Shown: positions 30,671-43,921, numbered from the stretch's first letter. The stretch: 64,000 nucleotides of DNA from Oopsacas minuta (GCA_024704765.1 JAKMXF010000300.1:1-64000), one strand, 5' to 3'. Translations and numbers: made by a program. The notes: generated by a model not told the origin, from the sequence alone.

Positions 30671-31566
30671 ACACAAGCTAAAACAGAAATAAATTATGAA
30701 ACACCAAGAATGTTGAAAACTAACTTTAATAGTGAATAATACCATGAATAATGGTACAAGCTAAATATTGGGTTTGTGTCATACTGAATAGCAACAGAGG
30801 AACCACGAACGTTTCAACTGGTTGCGTTTACTTAATTAAGGAGCCAAATAATCCGTGAGATTAACAGTTAGAGCAGGGAGAACTCGGATAACCCGTGAGA
30901 GTTGATATCTCTAGATACTGTTCCGGAAATTAGCTATGCCCATATATATGTAACGAATTTCGTGTTAATCGGGCCACGTACCAGATATTGCAATGGAGGG
31001 GAGGGACAAAAGATGTACAACGTTGCTAATAGTCCATGTTGATTGTCGAATTGCCGATACCTAGCTATCCCCCTATAGAGCTGTACTAAAATCATTGCTT
31101 TGGAGAAAGTCCACGTTCCTTATGAAAGATAAATCATTGGTGTTGGAAATGTTTGTATAATCCCTAGTACACCGGTATCTTCATGGAATGAGTATTATGG
31201 CATGTGATAAAGTGTATGTATGTACACCTGTGTTGATAAAGACAATGAGGTAATAGAATAAATAAACAAATAAATTCGTATCGTGTGGTTAGATTAATAT
31301 AGGGGTACCTGGGCGGAACTGACAAACCTTTTTTTAAGAAATTAATTCAAATCCGGCAATTACAGGACCACTTTTTCTGGTTTCTTTAATATAGGTGGTA
31401 ATTCCAACAAAAATAAGCATATGTATATGGAAATGCCTGACCTCTATAATTCACTCGAACATTCGCTATTTCGAAAGGATTTTGACTTCCCCGGATAGTC
31501 TTCAATGGTATTTTGGAAAGCAGCATGTTATACTCTAGAATAAAACAAATTTGATTTACAGATATG

Positions 31567-31696
31567 CAGTACACCACGTTATTCGGAACAGCACTATTGG
31601 ATACAATGAGTTCTTTGTGAACATTTTAGAACATTTTCCAAAGGGTTCTATAACCTTTAGGACCTGTCCGAATAGCGATCTAGCGAGGGTCTACTG
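31567..31696. mobile_element. degenerate pogo-like MITE
   Basis: Left end CAGTACACCACG...TATTCGGA and inverse right end CAGTAGACCCTCG...TATTCGGACAG share CAGTA, ACC and TATTCGG in order, and the right side is followed by TA. Resembles Tigger/pogo ends carrying a GAACTCGGATA-like word. About 130 bp; no coding. Confidence 0.5.
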
Positions 31697-33108
31697 TAAA
31701 ATGCATCAATAATTACAATAATATACGTAAAAGTTGCTTAAAATGTAAGTTACTGAGCTAGGTGGGGAGGATAATAACCCCAGCCGCCTCCATAGGCTTA
31801 GCTATTACGATGTTTTATCACTCTGATGTAATTGAGCGAAATCTTACTGGATTTACTACTACACGTATTATTTACAAACAATCTGCTTTTTTTGTAGCAC
31901 ATGATTGTAGTTATTCCTCAAATCAATATCATTTGACTTGTCACCTGGGGTGCAAGCTAAGCACAAAAATAGGATATATAACATCAATTCAAAATGTGTT
32001 GGAGAAACTGTAAAAAATTAAAATAGAAGTAGGCAACCAAATTAGCCGTAGTGAAAAAATTACATGTGCATTGCATAGGTATGTTGCAAATATTTGTGCT
32101 TAGAAATGAATGTTCGTAAATATTCATCAATTTATTCTTCCATCAACAGATATGTATTAGAAAACAGAAATAGCACTTCAAATTCACCGTAGAATTTATA
32201 ATGCTACAGAATGACAAATCTTAGAATTGTGAAGTGTGATAAACTTCAAAAGATAAAAGAGAAGTTAAATCTTTATGAAATTCATCACTACACTTTTTTC
32301 GCAAGATAAGATAGATAAACTGAAATATCGTATGTGTGTTTGTATATGTACCTCGTAGCCAGAACGTCGTTTACTAAGTTTAGCCACAAATATCTTTTGG
32401 CTCACTGTTTTGGCAAATATTTAGTGGAATAGTATTACAAATAAATGCCCAACTTTGGAGTGGTCAGAGATTTTGCAGGTTAGTTTTGTAGACAGCATAG
32501 GTCAACATGATTAGAGCATCCATAAAATTATAATATTTGATCCAATTATTCTACAATGTAATAGTTGAAGTTGTGCCTTTGGGTTGTTTTCCTCTGTCTA
32601 GAGGTTATCAAGTTTATGAAGCAGCTTTTTACCTCATCAAATTTAACATAATATCCATGATTAAGGATATAACATAATCAACTCTGCTCATTATTGTGGG
32701 ATATAGTATTTCCAGTGCAATTATGTAAGATGATTCGATTTGTAAATAGTTGAACAATTAGAATATCTGTAATTATCAGAAAGGAAATAAATGAATTTAC
32801 GTGTACTTGAATAATTTAGAAGCTATGGATGTCCTGTACCTACATGATTTTCGCAGTAAGTAATATACATATAAATATTCATATATCATTTGTAAGTAGA
32901 GTTACGGTAAATCCAAAAGGTTAATTAGTGGATACATATGTTTTGGCTATTGAGCATTTGATTAGGATTCATATTCCACGGATAATATCGTATTATCGTT
33001 AGGTATACTTTTAACCATTCTACAACAACATACAATATATTCCAATATAGGATCATAGCGAGCTCAAGAAAACTTGCGTGGATATCGCCAGTATAAGAAT
33101 GTAAACTA

Positions 33109-33172
33109 GGTCCGGCTCCAGGGGAGGATTGGGCCACAGGGCAAATGCCCGGTGGGCCGGCCATATGGGTTG
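33109..33172. mobile_element. GC-rich DNA-transposon-like remnant
   Basis: The string GGATTGGGCCACAGGGCAAA followed by TGCCCGGTGGGCC is strikingly GC-rich in this AT-rich region and resembles termini of widespread animal cut-and-paste elements with a self-complementary GGGCAnnTGCCC core. Only one end is seen. Confidence 0.4.
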
Positions 33173-34135
33173 TAAGCTGGTGGACTAGTGGACTGGTGTG
33201 TTGACAAGCATAACTGGTTTAGGACTATTTGCCAGAGTCTCCTATCCGCCCCTAGTCGGCTCTGTCACCCATCAGTAATAGAACCATTTACAAAAGACTC
33301 GTATAACCCCGTGCAACGGTCTGCTATATCATTTTATACATTTATTGACTCAAATTTTAATTAAGGAAGTTGTTTCTAATTTCACAGAGATAAATCAGGA
33401 ATATATAATGTGTTATCAAGTCTATTATTAGTCTGTCAATTGTTATTATCAATACACTCAAATTGTGGCCGATTTCCAATCTATTTTCAATTAATTGAGT
33501 TGACGAGAGAATGAATGTCATTCCAGACTAATCAATAGGTTGTTGGGATCCAATTCTGGAACCAGGCAGAAATGTATATTATTCACTACACAATTTGGCT
33601 ATTATTGAATCAACGTTACATTGAAATACACATTCATGAAATCTATACTTTTTGTATTTTAATTTCGATACTACTCTCAATTGATATGCACACAAACCTG
33701 ATCTGGGTGAGTAAAACAACTCAACAGTTCTTGGCATAGCTATGCATATCTTACATAGAATAGGAAAAACATTACATGCAGCTCACATCTCTTCAACTTT
33801 ATATAAAAGGCATCTCTTCGAAACAGAGAGTTAACTAGTGATTCTCGATTCCATATTCTTTCAAATTTTAAGGTGTACAAATTTGTAATTTTTATTAGGC
33901 ATTAACTCGTACGATTAGCAGTTTTCTTGAATTTCTCTTCAGTCTTCTTGGCTTCACCTATTCACAATACAAGTATATCGGTAAGTATTCACATAGTATA
34001 AAAGACAATTAAATGTTGCTGTATTAGAAGCAGAGTTGGTTTTAATCGCACACTGATATTATTCACTCTCTTCTCTTTCTATTTTATAGACAATCATAAA
34101 ATTTTTCATTTTATAAATCAGATCAATTTGTCATA

Positions 34136-37100
34136 ATGTCATTAAATATCAAGAAAGACACAATGCTTACTAAAATCTTCGTTGGAGGATTGCCATACAG
34201 TACATCTGATGAGACATTACACTCGCATTTTAAAATATACGGAGAAATTGAAGAAGCAGTTGTTATTAGAGATAAACAGACTAGAAAGTCAAAAGGATAC
34301 GGATTTGTAAGTTAAATTTGAATCAAACATTGTAAACTTCGTTTTTTAATCTTCGCGTTCAATAATGCTAATTTTTTGCCCCAATTTGGTAAAAATGCAG
34401 TCATATTTTAAGTCGCATATTTATGGAATCTCTAATCGAAGTATTTGTACATTTGTATGAATTGTTTAGTCTATGTATATTCTCATAGGCACGGATGGGA
34501 TGTATTTATTCCATTAATTAATTATGGTCGTATTGTGATTATCAAATCAGGTTGAGACTTGAGAGAGAATATCACGAGAACTGCTTTTGTAAATTAATCA
34601 ATGGAATCTCATCTTGACTCCTCCTTGGTAAATGATACTAATTGTTGTATTACCAGTGATATTTCTATGACGATATACACTAAATTGAATCTGTACGGAT
34701 TTTGAAATGAGATACAGGAAATTGTATTTGGATCATATACAATTATGCACCTACTTAATTATTGTTAAATTTGTACATTCAACCCCGCTTAGAGTTAGAA
34801 AATACGCATAATTTTAGAATACAAAATATATTAATTGCCTGATTCAGAATAACTTGAATAACATTTTTGTGATAAAGTGATTGAAGAAAATTCCTAATAG
34901 TGGAATTTGTGAATATGCAAGTATATGCCCTAGTTCTTTCCTAAGTTCTCGGTTATTTGATGGTATATCTGGCAAACATTTACAAATTGACGAGTAAAAT
35001 ATACCACAAATATTACACGATAGCCTCCATGTTGAATTTTTCATAATTCAGAGAAAAGTCATAAATATGAGCCTTCTCAACTAAATGGTATAATTTACAA
35101 ATAGCATATAAATTGATTATTCCATCATCTTATTCACTTCTTAATGGAGTAATATTTCTGCATACGACTCCAGTACAATATATCCTTGCAAAATGGTCAC
35201 GTTTGATTTGCACGAATGCTGTTGTTTGTAATTAAAACCGAACTTGATTATATTTCCTGGAGAATTGCTTTCATTACTTATTTGTTTTTCATCAAACTTT
35301 GATTTATAGATTTATACCGGAAATAAATAAGGTTTTGGATTGAACTTATGGATAACTATATGAAAGTTCAAGTGGATAATAAGAATTACTTACATTTATC
35401 ACGTCAGATCTGTGTGATAACAATATGATATTTGAAAAACTAAATTGGGCATATACAATATGTATGACTATTATATTAAATTAGTGAATAACAGGAATAA
35501 TTTGGTGAAAACTGAATACTTTTGAGATCTATTACTTCTGTAAATGATTAGAAATGAGAAAATCAACAGCTTGAATATTATGGATTATTCAACTAATTTA
35601 TCAAATTTTTGTTCATTTGTTACCTGCTGAGTGGTTGATAAATGCTGATACCGTATTGAGGTCAGTGTTAAGATGATATGTATGATTTGTTATATTTCAT
35701 ACTGTTTTTCATTACTTTAGCTGATAATGGAGAAAGTTAATATTTCATATAGGTACGTATGGTCAACGTTGGTAATTTTCCTAGGCTGCAACTTGAAAGT
35801 CTTTTGGGAGCATATAAGTGTATATGTGGATATATCACTATTAAATTCTTGAAAATAAAATGATGTATGTACTTTAATATAGATTTATAGAGATTTGATA
35901 GAAAATAATTGTTATGATTTACCTCAGTTGTGAGTAAACCAAACAGATTATAACTATAATGTGCTCAACCAAAATGTGGGTTCAATAATAATTCACAATT
36001 TATTTTAACGCAGGTTAGCATATTCCAAATGAAAACATGACTACATTGCTCCTTTAAAATCTCTATCTAAATGTTATGCAACATCTGTGTTGCATATTCG
36101 TTCTATACGAAGCAAAACTTTACCAAACTTGTATAATCAAACCCGCATTCATTATGAAAATTTTTATTGGAGATTTATCACAATGAAACACAGTAGAGCC
36201 AATAATTCAATACTTAGCATTGTAATGTATTTTAATGTGGTAATTATTTATTAGGTTACAATGGTAGAACCTGAAGAGGCAAAGAAGGCTACTGCTACAC
36301 AGAATCCTGTTATAGATGGAAGAGTAGCTAATGTGAATCTCGCATATCTGGGAGCTAAGAAGATGAATAACTCATCATCAGGTAGGATGAAAATTCTAAA
36401 TTGAAAATTTTTATTTTAACTTTTAACTCTTGAACGGATGTTTTTTGGACTATGAATTCTTGTACGCCACTATCAGTCAGATATAAACATAATTTGACCA
36501 GATAGCATCATTATATGTCGATCATTCCGAATTACATGAACTGAATTGACTTCATTGATAGATTTCGACTAGTTTTCTTGCTGTTTATTTCAGGACAAAG
36601 TTTATGACTAGACAATAGACTCCCGATATGCATCACTATTATACAATATATCCATAAACAGTTCAGGTCAACTTGTAAATAATATCATTTCCACAATTGA
36701 TTTGTATAGATAAATAATGTCACGATATGTTGCCATCAAATGAAACTCAATTAAATACCCACTCGGGTGTTATCTACTTTAAAACTAAAACAAATAGCCA
36801 CTTTAATGTATAGGGAAGGCTTCGATTAGCTTGAACTATCATTCAAATATATTAATTGATTCTACTTTTGGACTTCACTTATAAAATAGCGTAATTCAGA
36901 ATGATCTCTACACTAAATTACATATATTTACTTGTTATCCAGTACTCCCGATAAGGTCATTTACATGATAAGAGTAGCTGCATGCCAAACGGCTTCGGAA
37001 TATTGTTAAGTTGCTAAAAAGTAATTATAAGAGATTAGTTGGTATAATTTGTTTAATTCGCATTAATTAGCACTTTCATATTTCCATATTTGATAGTCAA

Positions 37101-39029
37101 TTGCGAAATACCTTTTATGATAATAATAAAGACACATCTTTGCGTAATAATTACGAAGTAATGTAACTAGAAGTTCTAAATATGTGAATATATTGTTTGA
37201 AAGTATTCATAGATATTTCAGATTATCGACACAAATTCTTGAGCAGTGATCATTTAGTTCAACAATGTTGGCTTTATAACCGTCATACACGTGTGTGTAT
37301 TTATAGTTCGATGGAATTCAATAGAAATAGTTAAAAGCGATACTTTGGGATGAGGAATATTTGGCGTTACAGTTCACTTCTGTTAAATCGAAACACTCAC
37401 TTGCTTATAGCATAGAAGTCTGAAATTGTATAAATATGCTCGGAAACCGTCAAAGTAACTCTTCCTATATCTAAGTAATTATCTCGGTCTCTTTCATTCA
37501 TTCATTCATTCATTCAAATCCCAAATGTATCTTGATAAAGAAATTCCGCGATATGCTCTAAATTATTTCGTATACATAATTATTGTATAAATGTTTATTC
37601 TATGGTGATTAAAATACCCAATTGAAATATAGCATCCGCAAACTATGGCATCTGATTTTTGAATGTTATAAGTATACCTTGCAATATTTAATTGCTGCAT
37701 AGCTTGTCTATGCTAGTAGTAAGATAGTGTTTTTAATAGCAATCTTTATAATCAATCGCTACACAATCCACACATTCTTATACGGAAATTCTACAATACT
37801 ACTACGAATAATATATTTACCCTGCTTACTTCAAAAATACATACATGTAGACACGTATCTACATGAGCAGACATTAGCTTACAACAACTTCCCTTGCAGC
37901 AAAATTCGTAGTAGGCATCATGAGCTTACAATGTTAAATAAAACACATAAATGCGAATATAAATCACTGATATTATGCATACGTGTATTAGTCAGGTGAA
38001 TACATTTGAATTAGGTGTAAAATATTTACCTTACATATTTGTTTGTAGATAGCCCAAACAAATCTCAATCTCAATCTCAATCAACAAGCCCGCATCCAGT
38101 GAAAACATCTCCAATGTAAGTTATTAGTCATTACTGTAACCTGAAAATAATATCTTACACATTTAAGCTGTTGGCAAATCAATTACCACAAGAGTAGCAA
38201 TATTACGTAAACGGCGATTCAATAAAATAAAGTAATAATTCTACCTCATATGGCATGTTGTCGCCAAATTGTGTTGATGTTACGTAGATATTTGGAAAAG
38301 GAAACTTTCTTAGCTATAAATGACCAAATTTGAATGAATTAACAATGTATTAGCACAGAAATTACCATAATAACTGATACAACCATTACTTCAACTATAC
38401 TGTACTTTCTAATGCACCTTGATCATAATTAGGACACATTGCATTATTATTCTGCTCAGCACGATTAAAGTTGGCTTCATAAAGATTACTTACCTAATCA
38501 TATTTCAGCATATAAGTTCAAAAATAATTCAATTTTATTTTGACTTAATATGGATATAATATTATCAAAGGTTATATGCATAGACCCCAACCTTTACTCT
38601 ACAAATATTGGTCATCCTTATTATAGTTTACTGGAAAATACACCAGAAATAATCGATATTTTACACAATAAGCACGAAATATGAAAGTATCTTAATACAA
38701 TATTTTGCTGCAAATGAGGATTACTTTGTGTTTATGTATACGAATGATTCAGAAATTAATTAGTTGAATATTTCAACAGGTCGATGTCTTCACCCCCGTA
38801 TGGACACAGTATGTTTCAGGGATTCTATTTCCCACAAATGACCCCTACAGGTCTTCAATACTTCGACATGCCATACCCTCCTCAATACTATTCTCCTTTC
38901 ACACACTTCGCAATTAGTCCCTCTGTCTACGGTACACAAGTTGCTTACATACCTCAACAATATTACAGTGGTAACAGCACGAATAATATACCTTCACCTC
39001 AACTTGTACCATTTCCTTATGTACAGTAG
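34136..39029 (+). CDS. RNA-binding protein RBM24/RBM38-like, four exons
   Basis: Exons 34136-34306, 36255-36381, 38049-38115 and 38780-39029 join to 204 codons; all borders are GT-AG with GTAAGT or GTAGGA donors. The first two exons encode an RRM: RNP2 is KIFVGGLPY (residues 13-21) and RNP1 is KGYGFVTM, spanning the exon 1-2 border. The RRM end [11 protein letters not shown] is diagnostic of the RBM24/RBM38 (SEB4) family. Exon 3 is a short Ser/Gln linker (SQSQSQS), and exon 4 is Tyr/Pro/Gln/Ser-rich low complexity, like the family's tail. The family controls splicing and stability of mRNAs in muscle and the cell cycle; length (236-239 in human) is similar. Introns are about 1.95, 1.67 and 0.66 kb, far longer than anything else here, and may hold regulatory DNA. 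RBM24 and RBM38 cannot be told apart. Confidence 0.88.
37493..37516. repeat. (TTCA)6 microsatellite
   Basis: Six tandem TTCA units within intron 2 of the RBM24/38-like gene. Confidence 0.85.
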
Positions 39030-39497
39030 AAGTAGATAATCGATGTCAAATATTCTTATTTCTCTCATGCACAGTATTCTAGCCTCCAGGATATCAGAAT
39101 TCTTATTTTGTCCTATACTAATTCTACTTTTTCTCATTCACTAGAAATTATAATATATTGTATATTTTAAATTGTATATATATATTGTTCAATATGTAGA
39201 TTTAGGTATAGATTAATTCTAATCTAGTTTATCTATGCTGTCTCAAATGTTCTCTCATTAGTCAGGTTTTAGTATATTATTAGGACATTTTTACTAAATA
39301 TATTGAATCACTAATTCTTATGTTTATTCAACCATTATACATTTAACCAATGATATTATTCAAGTTATACTTATTATCTAAGGTGCTGTCAGAGGCGTTT
39401 TAGGCCAGTATATTATATGTGCAGCATTTTCACATGTGCCACATGCTGGTTACGCCTCGTGTTGCCGTATATGGGATCGGCGACCCGATCGCGCTCT

Positions 39498-39600
39498 CGT
39501 GAAGCTGGACGATGAAAACTACTCCATGGTGCACCCAATGGGCAACGCACTTATACCAGTTATAACTACAATGGATATTAGCATTGCAGCGATACCATAC
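39498..39600 (+). pseudogene. isolated NMRAL1-like fragment
   Basis: Plus-strand frame LVKLDDENYSMVHPMGNALI matches the LLKPVKQEDGSYSMVYPLGN segment of the intact NMRAL1-like gene at 42032-42976, with continued similarity over the following about 15 residues. It has no start and lies on the opposite strand from the other two copies. Its GC content is higher than the surroundings. Probably a dead third copy. Confidence 0.6.
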
Positions 39601-39723
39601 ATGATACATATATATACTTATTCAGATTAACCCCGGGATTTACAAGGGAGTTAGGGGCAGATGAACCTCCTTATTTGTATTATTATATGTTAATTAAGAT
39701 ATAGAACAAGTACACCAGACACT

Positions 39724-40856
39724 CAGTGGCGGATCCAGGGGATAGGTGGATGTATCTCCAGGGCAATTATACGTACAATATTAGGAATTATCAGATTTAG
39801 GTGTATATTGTGTATACAAGATTAATAATAATGATACGTAACAATGTATCTAATGAATTTAAATGTATTAATGAAATACAGAAATCTCTATTAGCTGATT
39901 AGCACAAAACTAGATCATACCTTACAAATCAGCCTCTCATTCTCCCAATCAGTTCTTGAATAACAGTGCTAAATTATCCTTACACCAGTCTTTGAAGGGA
40001 GTAGGTTTTATGAGAGCTCGTACCTTGTCCATATTCCGAGTTTCACTTACTACATCATGATGGTCTCGGTAGAATTGAAACATATTCGCATATTCAGCAG
40101 CACCAGGAAATCCCAAATTTTTTGAATGCTTCAGGTTCTATACAGACATATTTTACCTGCGTCCCACTGACTTCACTCAGATTATTCGCCATTTCTTCTA
40201 TTAACAGATGATCACTGGCTATCCCGAATTTCTCTCCCGGCTCGCCCAGTCCCTTCTCAAATATAGCAGCTACTGCAGTGCCAATATCTGTTATAGCTAC
40301 ACCTACTAAAGGTGCGTTACCCATGGGGAACAGTAAGGATTACCTACCATCTGCCTGCTTCCCAGTAGCCAACGTTTCGAATAGATTTTCCCAATAGAAA
40401 GCCATATAGAAAAAGGTTATTGGAAGATTTATCTTTTTCATGAATTCATTGACTCTTGCTTTCTCATCCATATGTGGGACCTTGTATTTACCCAATAATG
40501 GTATATCATCCTTATAGTGTCTGGTATCTTCGAGGATACTCCATATTACGTGTTTCATGCCAACAGCTTCTTTCGTTGCCTTTGCAAGAGCACTAAATAT
40601 AGAAAATGTTGCCAATACTATAATTAACTATTACCAAACAAAATTGGCTAGGATTTTAGAAATATGGAAATAGATGAAAGCATTCAGGATGATAGTTTAG
40701 GCATTTATTGGATTATTTGGATAGTAATAGTCCCGATACGTACTTTTAAGAAAATAGGATCGAGTAGTGCATACATGCGCTTAATAATCTATTCTTTTAA
40801 ATTGAAATCAAATTTTTACTCCCTGGCCCCCTGGCCTCCTCCTGGATCCGCCCCTA
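39724..40856. mobile_element. possible hAT-like element with inverted GGCGGATCCAGG ends
   Basis: CAGTGGCGGATCCAGG at 39724 and, inverted, CCTGGATCCGCCCCTA at about 40841-40856 could be terminal inverted repeats of one 1.13-kb element enclosing the NMRAL1-like pseudogene. A target-site duplication was not found, and duplicated sequence continues past the right end (40860 onward matches about 43243), so they may be two independent relics. Confidence 0.3.
39949..40590 (-). pseudogene. NMRAL1-like pseudogene (5' deletion, stop, frameshift)
   Basis: Near copy of the gene at 42032-42976. The first about 100 codons are missing: similarity jumps at 40590 (GCAAGAG) directly to the 5' flank CACTAAATATAG, which in the intact copy lies upstream of the ATG. 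An in-frame TAA replaces the Tyr codon of the DGSYSM motif near 40342, and a 1-nt shift in an A/T run near 40115 breaks the C-terminal part, which otherwise reads as WCKDN..LLFKN. Flanking DNA to about 40783 is also duplicated (matching to about 43180). Non-functional. Confidence 0.85.
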
Positions 40857-42031
40857 AAATTGGTGACGTACTTGATATGATTCAAGTTACTAGAGTAGTC
40901 TTGTACAATCCAAATCAGCCAGTGGGAATATAAAGTCCTTTCTCCCCAAAATTATATTATTGGTTCATAATATCGTATAAAACACCCACTTCAGTCATTT
41001 CTGATATGCATATTGGAGACACATGAGGTGTTAAGACTTCTTCATTACATTCTATCAAGAGATTTCATTTTGCAAGAATTTTCCTTACTGGTAGAGTAGA
41101 ACCTCTAAAAGTGGGCGAGGACAGCGAATCTCCTTATAAGGCAGATAAGCCCCCATTCTTCAATTATAATGTTATGGGTATGGTAGTTAGCGAACCACAA
41201 GTGTTAGGATATTACTAGACGTTAGCACCTGACTGGTAGAGTAACTTTGTTAGTATCTATATACTTGTTATTATATTATTATCAGTCAGTCTCGTAACAT
41301 GAACACAAATAGCGTCAGATTATATGGCAATCCCTGTCTCATCTCCATCGAAGGATATTTCATTTCTTCAAAACTCTGATTGTAAGCAAACTTCACGTTC
41401 GCAACACATCTCACTGAGAGATATTGCTTTATTCCATCTGTTTTTCTTGTCGAAATCAGTCCGATTTACATGAAAATTGGTAAACAACTAACACATACAT
41501 GTAGGGTTGATGTTATGCACCTTGAGTATGAATTTTTATAAAATGAAGTTTTCATACCTTCTGTGATTAATCATAGTTTCACACATATCTATGCGAATGC
41601 AAAAAGCATGCTCAGATAAGTTTTAACTCATAATCTTAACCGTAGCAAACATGATACTGCCATAATCTCTAAATCTGATTACTTTATGTCCTCAAAAGAG
41701 AACAAATATTTATGAAATGTTGTTGACAATATCATATTTGGACTCAGCCTATATTATTACCCCAGTATAGCCGTTGAAAGTATGAATCTACTACGAATTT
41801 GACATTTGTTTACTTCATGTATCTAAAAGTAAACAAATATTCACAGAATGTTGTTTACAATATCATATTTGGACTCTGTATACTCGATTACCTCAGTATA
41901 ACTATTGAAAGCATGTTTCTTGAGATTCAAATATGGATAAATATGTGTGTAAGTAATACATAATACACAAAGAAATCTCTAATATTGAGCACAAAACTAA
42001 ACAATCTCTAAAATATAACAGACAAACTCTA
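40591..42031. other. spacer between NMRAL1-like copies, with a local tandem duplication
   Basis: 40591-41200 carries flanks also present near 42990-43680. An inverted dispersed-repeat copy is at 41450-41545. A 131-bp-period direct repeat (41681-41916) is listed separately. No gene seen. Confidence 0.4.
41681..41916. repeat. two-copy direct repeat, period 131 bp
   Basis: ACTTTATGTCC... at 41681 and ACTTCATGTAT... at 41812 begin two similar units; shared words include AACAAATATT, AATGTTGTT.ACAATATCA and TATTTGGACTC. Confidence 0.7.
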
Positions 42032-42976
42032 TCAGTCTTTGAATAGCAGTCCTATATTATCCTTACACCAGTCTTTGAAGGATGTAGGTTTTATGAGAGC
42101 TCGTACTTTGTCCATATTCCGTGCTGCACGCAATTCTTCATTATGATCGCGGAAGAATTGGAACATATTCCCTAGTTCATCAGCACCAGGAAAACCCATT
42201 TTCCTATATGCTTCAGGTTCCACACATACATATTTCACCTGCTTTCCACTCACTTCACTCAGAATATTCGCCATTTCTGATAGCAACAGATGCTCGCTAG
42301 CTACTCCGAATATCTCTCCCGGCTCTCCTAGTCCCTTCTCAAATAGAGCAGCTACTGCAGTACCAATATCCACTGTAGCTACACCAGGTAATGGTACGTT
42401 ACCCAAGGGATACACCATAGAGTAGCTTCCGTCTTCCTGCTTCACGGGTTTCAGCAAACTGATTAGATTATCCCAATAGAATGAAGTAAGCAAAAATGTT
42501 ACTGGAAGATTTATCTTTTTCATGAATTCATTGACTCTTGCTTTCTCATCCATATGTGGGACCTTATATTTACCCAATAATGGTATATCATCCTTATAGT
42601 GTCTGGTATCTTCGAGGGTACTCCATATTACGTGTTTCATGCCAACAGCTTCTTTCGTTGCCTTTGCAAGAGCCTCTCCTTGTGCGTACTCTTTCTCAGC
42701 GTTCATATGTTCCCAAAAGTTTGTCACAAGGAATGCTCCATGACACCCATCAAAGGATGGTTTCATTTCTTCAATACTTTGATCAAAATCTATCTTCATA
42801 ACTTCGCAGCCCATCTCACGGAGAGATTTAGCTTTATCTCCATCTACTTTTCGTGTCAGAGCTCTCACCCGGAATTTCTTACTTGCTATAAGTGCTCTAA
42901 CAACATTACCCCCTTGAGCACCCGTGGCACCACAAACTGCTATTAGTGGAAGACCTGCTGAAGATTCACTTGCCAT
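42032..42976 (-). CDS. NMRAL1: NmrA-like family domain protein (NMRAL1/HSCARG-like)
   Basis: 314 residues, near the about 300 of human NMRAL1. It is an atypical short-chain dehydrogenase: the N-terminal dinucleotide-binding motif GATGAQGGNVVRAL lies at about 15-28, and RALTRK follows as the NADP-phosphate-contacting segment. FLVTNFWEH and KHVIWSTLED are typical of the NmrA/isoflavone-reductase group. NMRAL1 senses the NADPH/NADP+ ratio and has no known catalytic reaction; a redox-sensor role is inferred. ATG start, intronless. A damaged tandem copy lies at 39949-40590. Confidence 0.88.
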   Translation of the reverse strand: MASESSAGLPLIAVCGATGAQGGNVVRALIASKKFRVRALTRKVDGDKAKSLREMGCEVMKIDFDQSIEEMKPSFDGCHGAFLVTNFWEHMNAEKEYAQGEALAKATKEAVGMKHVIWSTLEDTRHYKDDIPLLGKYKVPHMDEKARVNEFMKKINLPVTFLLTSFYWDNLISLLKPVKQEDGSYSMVYPLGNVPLPGVATVDIGTAVAALFEKGLGEPGEIFGVASEHLLLSEMANILSEVSGKQVKYVCVEPEAYRKMGFPGADELGNMFQFFRDHNEELRAARNMDKVRALIKPTSFKDWCKDNIGLLFKD

Positions 42977-43921
42977 GAATGTCAGATGTCACTAAATATA
43001 GAAAATGTTGCCAATACTATAATTAACTATTACCAAACAAAATTGGCTAGGATTTTAGAAATATGGAAATAGATGAAAGCATTCAGGATGATTGTTTAGG
43101 CATTTATTGGATTATTTGGATAGTAATAGTCCCGATACGTACTTTTAAGAAAATAGGATCGAGTAGTGCATACATGCGGGCTTAAGACTATTAATACTTT
43201 GAGAAAAAACAATCGCTGAGTATAACATGGCTACAAATAGGTTACGTACTTGATATGATTCAAGTTACTAGTATAATTTTATGTGCATTTCAAATCAAGC
43301 AACTGGGAAAATAAAATCCTTCTCTCCCAAAAATTATATCGTATAAATATATATTACCTTAAGTCATTCCTGATATGCATATTGGAGATGCATCTGATGT
43401 TAAGACTTCGCCATTACATCTATATTAAGAGATTCCCAGTACAAGTTGCTAACCAGATAACATTACATGCGATATATATGAAGTAACGAAATTCTGGTGC
43501 CTTTGTCTAACAAACTTTAAGAATTGTTAGTAAATAAGTTACTAGAATACAAATATTTTATAACTAGACTATGAAATATAGACATTGGAAATCAAGAACC
43601 TCTATAAGTGGGGGAGGACGGAGTATCTCCTGATAAGGCAGATAAGCCCCCCTTCCTCAATTATTATGTTGAGTATATTCCTACTGGTATTGATCTATTA
43701 AACAGTAATCTATTGACACCAACTCTTAATTTGCAAAACAACAAATAACTAAGCACAAAGAATACTATGCAATTTCTAAAGCAAATGAATTCAATGAAAG
43801 ACTTACATCCACTAGTATAATATTGTACTTACAGACGGAAGATGTTACCTATTGAATAATAATCCACATGCATTTATATCACTGTCTTGACAAACACACA
43901 CATGTATCAACAGTACTTATC
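42977..43921. other. upstream flank of NMRAL1-like gene
   Basis: 42990-43180 and parts of 43240-43680 are shared with 40590-41200. No gene; the 67-codon frame at 43283-43486 is unsupported. Confidence 0.4.

Larger units (their letters stand above)
30746..34135. other. 3.4-kb repeat-containing intergenic region
   Basis: No supported gene. A diverged dispersed-repeat copy lies at about 30890-31100 (TTCGTGTTAATCGGGCC and a terminal CTGTACTAAAA). A pogo-like degenerate MITE lies at 31567-31696 and a DNA-transposon-like segment at 33109-33172. An 83-codon plus-strand frame at 31762-32013 is unrecognised and lacks an ATG at its start. Confidence 0.4.

Noticed and set aside
37727-37999. 90-codon ORF in an RBM24/38 intron
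   Set aside because: No recognisable features; lies between well-defined exons.
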